From Ephemerocybe angulata (lineage: Eukaryota; Basidiomycota; Agaricomycetes; Agaricales; Psathyrellaceae), in the NCBI GenBank assembly GCA_013368325.1, contig JAACJK010000112.1, forward strand, positions 124,001-188,000: a DNA stretch of 64,000 nucleotides, read 5' to 3'. The position numbers and the translations under genes were made by a program. Below the pieces are notes generated by a model. That model searched no databases and was not told the origin of the DNA. It was given only the letters and a program-made list of their open reading frames with translations. Below are positions 1 to 10,401 of this stretch, piece by piece (within the stretch, counting starts at the first letter, position 1; the number at the start of each line of letters is the position of its first letter).

Positions 1-1838
1 ACAGCAGCCTCTCCGCAGTCGCAGAGACCCCAACCTCGAGCGCGAGCGTGTGGAGCCAGGAGTCCCTTATCCTAGCACCGGTGCAAGACCCGCCTCCGCG
101 CCAGCCAGGCTCCATACTTTCTCGTCTGCTAGGCCGAGCACCCGCAGCTGTACCCCCCTCGATCCCACCCCCCAATCCACCCGCTCCTCCCGCAAAAGCA
201 GCCGTACCACCACCCCCAACTGACCACCCTACCCCTGCACCCCGGCCGGCTTCTCCCAATGCCCAAGCATCTTCAGAGACGAACGCCCCGCAGCTCCGTC
301 CCCGTCCACGAAGGGGCCGCACACTCAGTCTTGCTCCAGACGAGGAGGCTGCGGCGGAAGAGCACCGGCGCTACGCGATTGCTTTCAGCCCTACCGGCGC
401 ATTGTGCTGGGAGATGGGTGCAAAGAGCCCTGCGGTAAACCTCAGCACAGTCGACCTGCGTGCTTCGCGCGGGGGTGGTGTGCAGCGCGGTGGGGCGTAC
501 TTTGCCGAGGGGGACGTTGGTGGGACGAGGAAGGCAGGCCGGGATGGTGAGGAGGGAGGTGCGGACGGCGAGGAGGGGGATGGGAGTACGACGCCGACGA
601 CGTCCACTTCGAACGCGATTATTAGGCACCCTCATTCGGCTGCGATGTCGGAGGACGAGCGGTTACTTACAAATTCGGCGCTACTCGCGCTCCTTGCGGA
701 GAGCATCCCACCCACACCCGCAAGTGCCTCGCATAACGTCGTCGCTGCGAAGATGCGGTATAAGCACCAGCATAGCAGGTCCATGTCCCTCTCCCGCGCA
801 TCGGGTGCAGGCTCCGCACGGGGGAAGGCGAAGGCGCCTCCGTCCAGTTTCAACTATAAAGAGTATGTAAGCGCCGTGCCGCTATCGGGTTATCTGCCGT
901 TGTCGAGTGCGCTGCCGAGCTTCGAGGGGATTGCGGAGGGCGCGAGCAGTACCCTCAAAAAAGCATTCAGCAGGATCTCGGCGTACCCTGCGGCGGGCGC
1001 TGCACTTGTGTCGGCGCTTGTGGGCGAGGAAGGTGCTGTGCCGCCGTTACCGGCGAGTGCGGCTGCTGCTGCTGCTGTTATCAATGCGGGGGCTGTTAGG
1101 GAGAGAGGTGAGGGTGGGGAAGGGTGGGAGGCCGAGGGAGGGGGCCAGAAGGCGGATTTGCCGAGTGGGTTGAGGAGGACGAGGAGTCATAGGGTGCTTT
1201 CGCCGACTATGCCGGATTCGAGGGCGGTTGGACCGAGTTTGGAGGAGTTGCTTGGGGGAATGCATTTTGTGGTGCCGAAGGCGGAGGTGGGAGAGCCGGA
1301 GAAAGAAGAGGAGAAGAAGGAGGAGGGAAACGACTCTGAGGCCACCAGTAAAGTAGAAACGGCTACACCAGTCCCGCCGTCTACATCAACATCCTCGGCG
1401 AACCGAAAATCCACCAAGCCTCCCATTTCAAATCCAACCCCAGCCCCAAAACCATTCCGAAAACCCTCCCCTCCACCACCGCTTCCACTCAACCCCGCCC
1501 GCACTTACCTCCCGCGCAACACGACTCCGTTCCCGCCACACCTCCCCCCGCTGCCGTCGGCCTCCACGCCTGCGCCGCACGAATACGAGTACGCGGTGCG
1601 CCCGCCGCCGACGCCGCCTTTGGGGAAGAGGAAAGGCCATAGGAGGTATGCTTCCTCGCCTGCGCTGGTGACACATTTTGGGAGGGGGAGGGGGAAGGCG
1701 GGGCTGGGGAAGGGAGAGGTGGGGAAAGGAGGGATGGGAGGGATGGACAAGGCGCCACCGATGCCGAATTTGAGGGAGCGGTTGGCGCTTTTGGAGGCGA
1801 GGGATGCGAGGGAGAAGGGGTTGAGGGTGAAAGGGTGA
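1..1838 (+). CDS. Pro/Ser/Ala-rich low-complexity protein, 5'-truncated by the window edge
   Basis: An open frame runs from the first bases of the window to a stop at 1836-1838. No ATG is needed inside the window because the frame is already open at base 3, so the true start lies upstream. The first in-frame GTG at 48 is not a start. The roughly 600 visible residues are dominated by proline-rich stretches near the N-terminus (about residues 15-90), alanine runs (about 340-355), an acidic Glu/Lys patch (about 425-445), another proline-rich block (about 470-540) and a Gly/Lys-rich tail. No membrane segment or folded domain is recognised. It is probably a largely disordered protein. Function unknown. 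The open frame and fungal codon use make it a credible exon. Confidence 0.6.
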   Translation, partial: SSLSAVAETPTSSASVWSQESLILAPVQDPPPRQPGSILSRLLGRAPAAVPPSIPPPNPPAPPAKAAVPPPPTDHPTPAPRPASPNAQASSETNAPQLRPRPRRGRTLSLAPDEEAAAEEHRRYAIAFSPTGALCWEMGAKSPAVNLSTVDLRASRGGGVQRGGAYFAEGDVGGTRKAGRDGEEGGADGEEGDGSTTPTTSTSNAIIRHPHSAAMSEDERLLTNSALLALLAESIPPTPASASHNVVAAKMRYKHQHSRSMSLSRASGAGSARGKAKAPPSSFNYKEYVSAVPLSGYLPLSSALPSFEGIAEGASSTLKKAFSRISAYPAAGAALVSALVGEEGAVPPLPASAAAAAAVINAGAVRERGEGGEGWEAEGGGQKADLPSGLRRTRSHRVLSPTMPDSRAVGPSLEELLGGMHFVVPKAEVGEPEKEEEKKEEGNDSEATSKVETATPVPPSTSTSSANRKSTKPPISNPTPAPKPFRKPSPPPPLPLNPARTYLPRNTTPFPPHLPPLPSASTPAPHEYEYAVRPPPTPPLGKRKGHRRYASSPALVTHFGRGRGKAGLGKGEVGKGGMGGMDKAPPMPNLRERLALLEARDAREKGLRVKG

Positions 1839-2142
1839 GGGCAGAGTGGAGTGGGTGTTGATGTGAGCATGCGTGGGGGAGACGATGGGCCTTGCGTCGT
1901 GGGTGTTTATGTGTATGGAACTTACTGGGAAGACTCGGATGGATGGATACCCCGCATTACTTTGTTTATTTCATCTCTCGTTTGGTTTTAGTGTTGAGGA
2001 TCTTATTGTATCTCGCTAGTATACTTGTATTGTGTGGTTATAATGAATGGTATGTATTGTTGCGCTCCTAGCTGCACTTCAGGACTAAGCTAAGTGTTGT
2101 AGAGACGCCATAAACCAGTTGTCGGGAGTAATCGTAAGGGTA

Positions 2143-2795
2143 TCAAAAGGGAATGGTGTAAGGATTGGGGCAGTCAACGATACACACCAGAGGTTCAGGC
2201 AAATGCGGCAGACTCTCAATGTTCTCAGGGATACTATGTGGCGGCACATCCTTGACATCGGGTCCGACTTCGCCCTGGCGCCACTCATATCTCCACTTAC
2301 AAGGATACACCAGGTCGAGTTCCTGAGTCACCGACGTCCTAGATTTAGGCCACCGCTTCCACACGAGGTTTTCTAATGGATCGAAGGTGCCCGGCACCAG
2401 TCCCAGAGCCAGAGTCGCTTGCCGGAGGAGAAAGTCACGGCTTTCAGCATTTTGAAGCCCTGTGAGCATGGATAGGGTGTTGCACCCGACCCGCACAAAA
2501 ATATAGTCATATGCGAGCATCGTTATGTCGGGAGTCATTAGCCTGGACGTGCGGTTAATGACGGCGCTTTAGAACGAAGCTACTGTGCTCACCCATAGCT
2601 CTCTAAGGCATCCAGCGAGGGCTTGCATTTGTGTTTCTCCCAGTTGGACCACATTATTGAGTCCCTGCGCGACTTGAAGGCTCTTTGACGATGCCTAGCG
2701 TGGGGCCAGTATATTATCCACCCTAGTCCGTAGATTGGGACTACATTTCTAGACAGAACAGTTCCGCGGAGGGGTGGGTTTGGGTCCTCCCCGTA
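2143..2795 (-). pseudogene. Decayed gene copy 1 (paralogue of the copy at 5920-6560)
   Basis: On the minus strand an open frame from 2538 to 2143 encodes about 131 residues containing LVYPCKW and ALGLVPGT. The same protein sequence, with substitutions, appears on the minus strand at 5920-6560. Nucleotide similarity between the two extends upstream of the open frames to about 2795, ending in a shared GGAGGGGTGGGTTT stretch. Upstream of the frame the conserved protein-like sequence is interrupted by stops, so this is probably a remnant. The family is not recognised. Both copies have the same orientation and bracket the NLR gene at 3353-5844. Confidence 0.45.
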
Positions 2796-3352
2796 GATGC
2801 GGAAGTGCGGGAAGAGGGTATCGTAACTGAGTTGGTTAGTAGCCTCCCACCTTGTATTTACGTCCCCAAGGCTTACCTCGCTGCTTTTGCTTCTGCTTTC
2901 GACTTCTTTTTTCCTTTCGTTTCAGTCTGAGACATCAGCGCAGGTGGGCGGGAAGAACCAAGAAGAACGACAGTTGGTTAAGCGTGCTTGGAGCCCGGAG
3001 CGTGCGAAGTTGGCTCCGGCATCCAACCGATGGCCAACTGTCCCACATACTCTCTTGCCTGCTAACCCATGGCCACCGAATCGACCCCGCACTACGGCTG
3101 GTACCGAACCTTGCCGAGCTACATGCTGGAGGTGTTGTGAGGCAGCACCTCCACAGCACCTCAGCCTCGCCGTCGCCCCGTGGCCACTCGCCCAACGCTC
3201 TAGACGCTGGTAGCTCACCATGGCGTCTATTTTTCTTTCCGTGGTCAGCGGGATATCGAGGGGCTGTGTTGTCTACCTTTGAGTCCACAGCACAAGCAGC
3301 CCGCATGCCGCAGGCAACTGCACTTCGGCCTTCCCTCCTCCTACGCTCGTCA
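2796..3352. other. Upstream region of the first NLR gene
   Basis: This 557-bp stretch lies between the decayed gene and the first NLR start. It holds a CT-rich tract at about 2885-2925, as is common near fungal transcription starts. Open frames occur on both strands, but none has a recognisable motif or a consistent splice pattern. I see nothing else in it. Confidence 0.3.
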
Positions 3353-5844
3353 ATGTCATCAGTATCTGGTGCCCTCCCGTTTCCTCAACCAACACAACTT
3401 GCGGAGGCTGCCGCCGAGTTGCCCTATGGTGTGTTCTGTAGGCAGCAGGCTCACAGTGGTTGGTTCTGACCTGCTTTATAGGCGAGAGATGCGGTCCTAG
3501 CTTCTTTCCAGGAGGAAAGAACATCGCGGTCGGAGATTTGACGAGCACGATAGTCCATGGCAATTACAACGTCACGATTTTGAACCATGATGCAGAGCGG
3601 CGGACCGACTTGTCGGAAGATGGCCCTGGTGGTCTGTACTCTTTTCCACCGTCTCTAATGGTCGTGTAGGGGTCGTGCTGACTGAGAATTCTGCTAGTAT
3701 CTGTCGATGAAATTGTAGCGTGGCTTGATGGACCCGATTTTCTCAGAATCTGTCAGGCAGCGCTGGCGCAGAGGATGCCTGGTACGGGAATGTGGTTCAT
3801 CGAGTCAGAGGAGTTTCGCCAGCTTGTTGAAGGAAGATCTATCATCGTATGGGGCACGGGGATGCGTGAGTGCTATTTCTCGTCCCCCAGTCAACATTTA
3901 CCTGACTTTTTTACATGGAATGGGCGCAGCCGGCGCTGGGAAGACTGTGCTATCGTGAGTGTTTATACTGTTGTTTTTCCCCTGGATTTATAATCTCATA
4001 TTCGAACCCGTCTTAAGGTCGTTCTCATTTAAGCACCTCACGGACACGTTCCAAGGTGACAAGGGTGTAGCGGTTCTGGGAGTGTTCTTGCGTTACAACG
4101 AGCGGTGTGCGCTGCGGGACGTTTTTGCCGCCCTCCTCTGTCAGCTCGTCAAAGGCCACCAGTGCGCCTACGTCTACATGAAGGCCGTCTACGCCCGTAC
4201 CCAAGCCACTGGGATTGTCGAGCAGGACCTGGTGGAAGCCCTTCGCGACATATTTGGGGCACTGGACAGGGTATTCGTGGTTATTGACGGGCTGGACGAG
4301 GTGGACGACGAGGTCAGGGATGGCCTTTTGCATGTGTTGCCTTCCTTGGGAGCGAATGTCTTGATCCTTTCGCGCCCGCTTGAGCTGTGTTGGAACCATG
4401 TTCCCGGTGCTTTACGGCTTCGCGCTGAAGCGCGTAATGAGGACATTGACCTCTTTGTGGAGGCGAAGATCAAGCTGAGCTCCAAGCTCCAGGCTATTTT
4501 GAATGGCGACCATGTGTTGATTGGGAGACTCAAAGCTCGCGTCAGGGCGAGCGCTGACGGGATGTAAGGCTCAATTCCCAGATCATCTCCCCAGAAAGGC
4601 TAACGAGTGTACTGAGTAGGTTTCTCGTTGCTCAACTGCAAATGGAATTGGTCCTCCAAACTGCCAGGAGCGTCAACAGCCTTTTCAAAGCCTTAGAACA
4701 GCTTCCCTCCAACGTGGACGGGATCTACCGCCAGACTCTCGAGCGTATCAATGCACAATCTGGTGAGGACGCGTCAATTGCACATCAGGTGTTTACATGG
4801 CTGCTGCACGCAAAGGAACCTCTTTCTATCGATGACCTCCAGTATGCTTTGGCCATCTCGGTCAAAGACAAAACATACGATGCCGGCAATATTATTCCCG
4901 TACCCCTGATGCTCTCGATGTGTGGTGCTCTTGTCACTGTCGATGAGCCGTATAGCAGATATCGACCAAGGAGGCGTGTTCGGTTCATTCGTAAGCATTT
5001 TTCCTGGCAAATATCGTACCTGGGTCATTAATCTCGGCCAAAGACATGACCGCACACGATTACCTCCGGAAGGTTGCGTTCCCAGGATTGAGCTCCCCCC
5101 ACGCATATCTCGCCAGTGCATGTCTTGTGTGCCTAGAAGAGCATAGAGGGGTTATCCGGAGGTGCATCTCACAGGAGGAGAGATACCCACCTTTAGCCAG
5201 TTCTCTCCCAGCCCAGCCCCTTCTCAGTTATGCTAACACCAATTGGGCACTGCATGCCCGTGACTCCCTGGGCGAAGACATGGGTGCTGCTACATGGATC
5301 TCGACTGTGCTTCGCCCTTTTGGTGGAACTTACCCTTGCTTCGGCATGCTTGGTAGGAGAAACCCCACTGCCTTGGATGCTGAGGTTGCTGTCATGCGTG
5401 GGTTGGCTCATACTTTGGTTGCAAAGGTGACACGATCTTTGCCCGGGGTCTCTTGGCTTGCAGGGTCGCTTCGTGATACCACCACGCAGGAAATGATTCC
5501 TTCTCTGAGATCCTTGCTCAGAACGGTCACCCATGTAAGCACTCGCTATCCACTCACTGCATTCCATTACTATCATTGACAATTTACAAATATCTCAGGT
5601 CAATGTCAAGAGAAGTATATCCGCCCCTTTGATGTTACTGTGTCCAGGTCCTTCGAAAGGGACCTATCGGATTTTCAGATATCAAGGGAGACACAAAAAT
5701 GGCCACGATGAACCTTTTCAAATCCTATACCTAGATAGCGACAACGCAGTGGAGAGCCATGATGGCTTCCATTTTCACGGAATCCTCACCCTTCTTTGTA
5801 TGTATACGTTCCTGGTACTTCACTTTAAACGATACATTACATAG
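3353..5844 (+). CDS. NACHT-domain NTPase (NLR-like protein), NLR-1
   Basis: Model: 3353-3428, 3482-3628, 3698-3865, 3930-3954, 4018-4563, 4620-4990, 5044-5534, 5599-5844. All junctions keep phase and give 689 residues. The N-terminus has a short Gly/Asn-rich segment (GGKNIAVGDLTSTIVHGNYN, about residues 32-51). Next comes the segment that precedes fungal NACHT domains (WLDGPDF, then GTGMWFIESEEF). Walker A is GMPAGAGKT, split by the third intron (3866-3929), and Walker B is VFVVIDGLDE. A conserved MFLVAQLQ block follows, then a winged-helix-like region ending in MTAHDYL. Fungal NACHT proteins act as STAND switches in heterokaryon incompatibility and cell death. No WD40, ankyrin or TPR repeats are visible in the C-terminus. 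The last exon is the least certain; a second frame there also looks coding. Two more NLR genes lie downstream. Confidence 0.8.
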
Positions 5845-5919
5845 AACTTATGAGAACCATGTGCCGAGGAACTCGACAAGATGAAGAAAATATACATTCT
5901 CGTGTCAATTTGACAGTAT

Positions 5920-6560
5920 TCGAAGCGGTGACGGCATTCGACGATGTAGACAAGGGCTCCAGGCAAAGGCGGCAGACTCTCGACATTCTCAGCTGTGCTA
6001 TATGGCGGCTCATCGCTGACGTCGGGTCCGACTTTATTCTTGCTGGGCTTCCACTCGTGTCTCCATTTACAAGGATATACCAGGTCGAGTTCCCGAGTCA
6101 TCCTAGATTTAGGCCGCCGCTTCCACACGAGGTTTTCTAAGGGATCGAAGTGTGCCTGGCTCTAGTCCCAGGGCCAGAGTCGCTTGCCGGACGAGAAAGT
6201 CACGGTTTTCAACAGTTTGAAGTCCGGTGAGCATGGACGAAGTGTTGCACCCAATCTGCACAAAAATGTAATCGCATACGAGAACCGTTATGTCTGGAGC
6301 CATGAGTCTGGGCATGCGTCCAATGAATTTGTTTTGGACACATTTCAGTACGGAATAGTTGGGCTTACCCATAGCGCTCTTGGGAATCCAGCGTAGCAGG
6401 CTTGCAGCCGTGTTTCTTCCAGTTGGACAATATGATTTCCTCCCTGCATGACCTGTACGTGGGGACAGTAAATTATCCACCCCAGCCCGTAGGTTGGGAC
6501 TTCATTTCCAGACTGAATATGTACAGTTCCGAGGAGGGGTGGGTTTATCCTCCGATTACC
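5920..6560 (-). pseudogene. Decayed gene copy 2 (paralogue of 2143-2795)
   Basis: The minus strand carries the same protein sequence as 2143-2795, but here it is split between two frames (6480-6109 and 6128-5820). A frameshift lies near 6128, inside the motif that reads VWKRWPKS in copy 1. The part upstream of the frameshift includes ALGLEPGT, matching ALGLVPGT of copy 1. The frame break makes this a pseudogene. It lies just after NLR-1 and antisense to it. The family is not recognised. Confidence 0.5.
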
Positions 6561-6906
6561 TGACGTCATATGCCCCTATGTCTCCTTGGGCGCTTATTAT
6601 TCAAAAGGCAACGGAAAAAGTTCCAGCAGCAAAATGCCATAGTTAAGCCACTATGGAGTGCTAGGGGCGCCGAGAGCTTAGCAAAGTGCAGTGAGAATTA
6701 AAAAAAAAAAGCGAAGTTGTCATGTCACCCTTTCCATTTGACCTGCCAAAACTTCCCTTTGGGCGCTTCGTGAGATCATTCACGTGGTTGCCGCAACCCA
6801 TTACAACCGGAGATGCACAGGTTTGGTCGTAAACCATGTTCAACCCTGGCTTCGTCTACACCGGGATGCTTCAACCTGTCCTGGGCCCTGCGCCTTACAT
6901 GGACCT
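6561..6906. other. Upstream region of NLR-A
   Basis: About 345 bp lie between the decayed copy and the NLR-A start. The region contains a short poly-A run near 6701-6710. No supported gene or RNA is seen. Confidence 0.3.
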
Positions 6907-9841
6907 ATGACCGAACCCAATACAGGAAACGGGTCTCCGGTTGGTAGTGGTACCCAGAGCGCATATGGACAGGAACACCCTGTCAGTACAGCACTGGCAC
7001 CCAGTATAATCAACTACTGTAAGTACTTACAGTACCGAGACGCTCATGTGCTACTGCTCCTCTCCTCACATCTCCGCTGATAAATTGGCATACATAGATC
7101 ATGGGACAGTCAACCACATCACGGGAAATGTCCACAATGCTCTCATTGGTTCAAATTATGGTGCGTAAGAGGCTGGCCAGGTGTGCTGGAGGTCATTCAA
7201 TTTATTAGAAGATATCAGGGCAATTGACGCAAGATACACATGCGGTTCAATGCGGCCGGCATTCCACAGCCGAGTATGGGCACTGTGATTTAAGTGGAAG
7301 CGAAAGAAAGCAGTCAACACCCGAAGGCGAGCCGTTGTCGGGTAAGTATTTCAACGTTTGAGTAGTAGTACATGATTATAATGCTAAAGCTTCATTCATT
7401 CAGAGCTCCACCGCATCCTCAAACCACTGCCAAACTCATCACATTCTCGCGATCGTCAGAAATTCCCTCCAGACTCAAACTGTTTACAAGGAACTCGGGA
7501 GGCAGTGGTACGCGAGATCTCAGACTGGGCCAACAAAAGTAAATTCCTCGGTGCAAGCGAAGACAGCCATATTATGTGGCTTCATGGCTGCGTCGGCTGC
7601 GGAAAGTCGGCCATTGCTCAGATTATTGCTGAGAGGTTCTTCCAGAAGAAGCGCTTGGCTGGAAGTTTCTTCTTCTTTCGAGGATCTTGCGCAAGAAGCA
7701 AGATAGAGAGGCTTGCTTCCACTATAGCCTGTCAGCTGGCAGCGGCGGTCCCGAGTGCGGAGCCATATATCACTTCGGCCGCCAGGACACATTATGGTCT
7801 CCTGGCCAACTACCCCTTAGGCTTGCAGTTCCAGCACTTGGTCTACGAGCCCCTCATGGCAATAACCAAATGGAGTCTTTTTTCATCCCCATTTCTCGTC
7901 ATCATCGACGGTCTCGACGAGTGCTATGACCGCTCCCAGGTTGCGAGGTGGATCACTGACACCGTTGAGTATTTCAAGGCGCATCCCCGGATTGCCCTGC
8001 GATTTCTCATTACAAGCCGCGCGGAGGAGCACATCCGAGAAGGCCTAACACGCCCCGGGGTGCGCCTCCTCAACCTCGCCGACCACAACCCAATGGCGGA
8101 CATTGTATTTGTGATGCGCGAGACTCTGAAGGCGGCAGCAAGCTCCAGTCGGGTTATTCAAGCGTATGAGGGACAATGGCCTGAAGAAACCGATCTCCAG
8201 AGACTCGTGAATCACGCTGGCGGACTATTCACCTTCATGTCGACAATTCTCAAGTTCATTCTGGACAATTCCAACCCAACAGGCCCTAATCCAATCGCAC
8301 GCCTTCCACATGCGCTCACGATCGATCCAGGGCTCGACGGATTATACACCGACACACTGGCACATGCAGAGCACCTCCCTCACTTTCGAGAAGTTACCTC
8401 GACTATCGGCCTGCTTCAGGAGCCATTATCCATCAACGACCTCGCCGAGCTAATTGTCGTTCCCCGTCACGAGGTTGTACAAGTCCTCGTTCCCCTGCAA
8501 TCTATAATCCATGTCCCACGAGACAATCACACCCCGGTGACATTATGCCATAGCTCCCTTTACACGTACTTGAACCAGTACCACCGCTCAGGACGCTTCT
8601 ATGCCCCTCCATCTGGCCACCTGGATATGCTGAAGGCGTGCTTCCGAAGTCTTTACAACGACAGAGAAAGCTCGAGCTCCTCTGCATATGCCCAGCGTGC
8701 TACAGAGGCCCATTGGAAACTCCTGCTGGCATCCTTGGAAGAACCGGACGGTAACGGATTTGAGGCGCAGCTGGAACTCCTCATATCTGTGCTTCAATTC
8801 GATGTATTAGACCTCCGAGACTATAATCTCGTCGTCTACCTTGGAGTACTTGGGAATATCCTCAAGTCCGATAATCCTGACCGCAAGATTCTGCATTCAG
8901 CAGTGACTGGCCTTCTCCAGGGAATGCTCATCGAGTCCGACCCTCTCATCAGGCTCTTGGAGTTGCTGGTCACGTCGAATGTGGAACTTCCATGTCTTCA
9001 TCGCAAATTGGAGGAGGAGTCCCAGCGACGGATCGGAGTGCCAACCGCCCATTGGCGCCAAATCCCACTCATAAATCTCGGAGTTGCGGCCTTCCTCAAG
9101 CGCGATAAAACTGGTCAGATATATCCCGGATACTGGCACAAGACATCTCCTGCCACCAGAGAGTATATTTGTACTTTTTGGTTGCAAGACTTGCTCTCAA
9201 CGATTGAACAGAATCCAGCCGAGATAATGGAGTTCCTCATTGAAACAGTCATTCTCCTGCCACCAGCCGAACCTGGAGAAGTTGGTCGCCATTTGGGGCC
9301 GGAGATTGACTTTTCTTTCCAAGGACTTGCCAGTGACTGGGAGACAAACCTCAGGTTACAAGTCGAACTAACGATTTCGGCCATCAACCGACTGGTACGT
9401 TGGTTATTTGAACCCTCGCGCTATGCTAGTACACGACTCACACTGCTATTGGTCTGATTTAAGTTCAAATCAGAAAGTCGAGACCTACCCAGCTCCTTCA
9501 AGGATGGTAGATGGGATTGGAAAGTTGTGGAAGGAGTGAGCAACCTAGTTTTACCTGATGTGTGTATTTTACTCGACTTCGCAAGATTTCTTCGTCTGAC
9601 CTCTCCGGTTTCGCAGCCCGACCATGACTCAGGCCCTTCGATTCTCGACATGGTACTCGTACGTTTCCTTTCACCATAGCAATTGCACTCAATTATTAAA
9701 CTCATCGTAACGCAGTTCTTTGACCAATTGTCCTTGTGTGTGCGAAAACGATGTCACCACAAAGGCGACCCTTGCGGGATTGAAGAATCCTGGTTTGCCT
9801 CAAGGTTCCGCATTCTGCCAATTCAGAGTTGCATAGACTAG
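6907..9841 (+). CDS. NACHT-domain NTPase (NLR-like protein), NLR-A
   Basis: Model: 6907-7018, 7098-7160, 7219-7341, 7404-9394, 9464-9559, 9617-9658, 9716-9841. The total is 851 codons with every phase consistent, giving 850 residues. The ATG at 6907 is chosen because the paralogue at 10402 has the same exon pattern. The N-terminus is Ser/Gly/Pro-rich and carries a short motif ending NVHNALIGSNYG across exons 1-2. The NACHT part starts with an ELHRILKPLPNSSH linker. Walker A is GCVGCGKSAIAQ and Walker B is FLVIIDGLDEC, followed by the SRAEEHI sensor region. The C-terminal half has no recognised repeats, but its last three exons align with NLR-B (shared FF-QLSLC). Such proteins are known as cell-death or nonself-response switches; the ligand cannot be read from sequence. 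Confidence 0.87.
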
Positions 9842-10401
9842 CTTCAGACTGAAATTCAAGGGATACCCTACCTGATATCCGTGCTGACTCTCCCTGCTTT
9901 CTAATCTGACCATCCCCTTCTCCGCGCTTTTTTGCTCTCGCTCCCGTATTTTTGCTTGCTATCCACGATTCCTGTCACTCGCTATGCTCTGCGTTTTCTC
10001 CTTTGCTATTTACGGAATTTTACCCGCTATCCATGTTTTATTGCCCTTTACTAGCTTTTCTCCTTGCTTTCCCACTTGTTCTGCTTATCACGATACCATT
10101 AGGGGCGGGCGCTTATCAAGCCTGAATAAAATAGCCAGTGTAGCCGACTTCTGGTGGGTAAGCCCACAGTTTCCCAGCTTCCCCTCCACAACTTCTATAC
10201 GCGACTGCGCATAAGGCCTATAGTGAAGCAATAGCGACTTCGAAATGTAATTGTCGCAGCAGAGGGCGCCGAAGAAAACAAGCGCTGAACAGCACGGGAA
10301 GCACGGGAAGCACGTGTTGCCGCATGTGCTAGCGCTGTGCACCAACCAACGATCGGTCACGGCAGCGCCGCAAGCCTCTCTTCTTCCACCTCATCGACAA
10401 C
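9842..10401. other. Intergenic region between NLR-A and NLR-B
   Basis: This 560-bp spacer contains CT-rich tracts at about 9900-10080, which would fit a fungal promoter, and a short tandem GGAAGCACG repeat near 10298-10315. No coding exon matching the paralogue was found upstream of 10402. Confidence 0.3.

Noticed and set aside
2852..3469. 205-residue plus-strand frame upstream of NLR-1
   Set aside because: It overlaps the NLR-1 first exon in another frame, has no domain, and antisense frames of similar length occur in the same place.
9560..9585. 26-nt intron in NLR-A
   Set aside because: Too short for this genome. A 57-nt intron from the same donor gives the exon that aligns with NLR-B.
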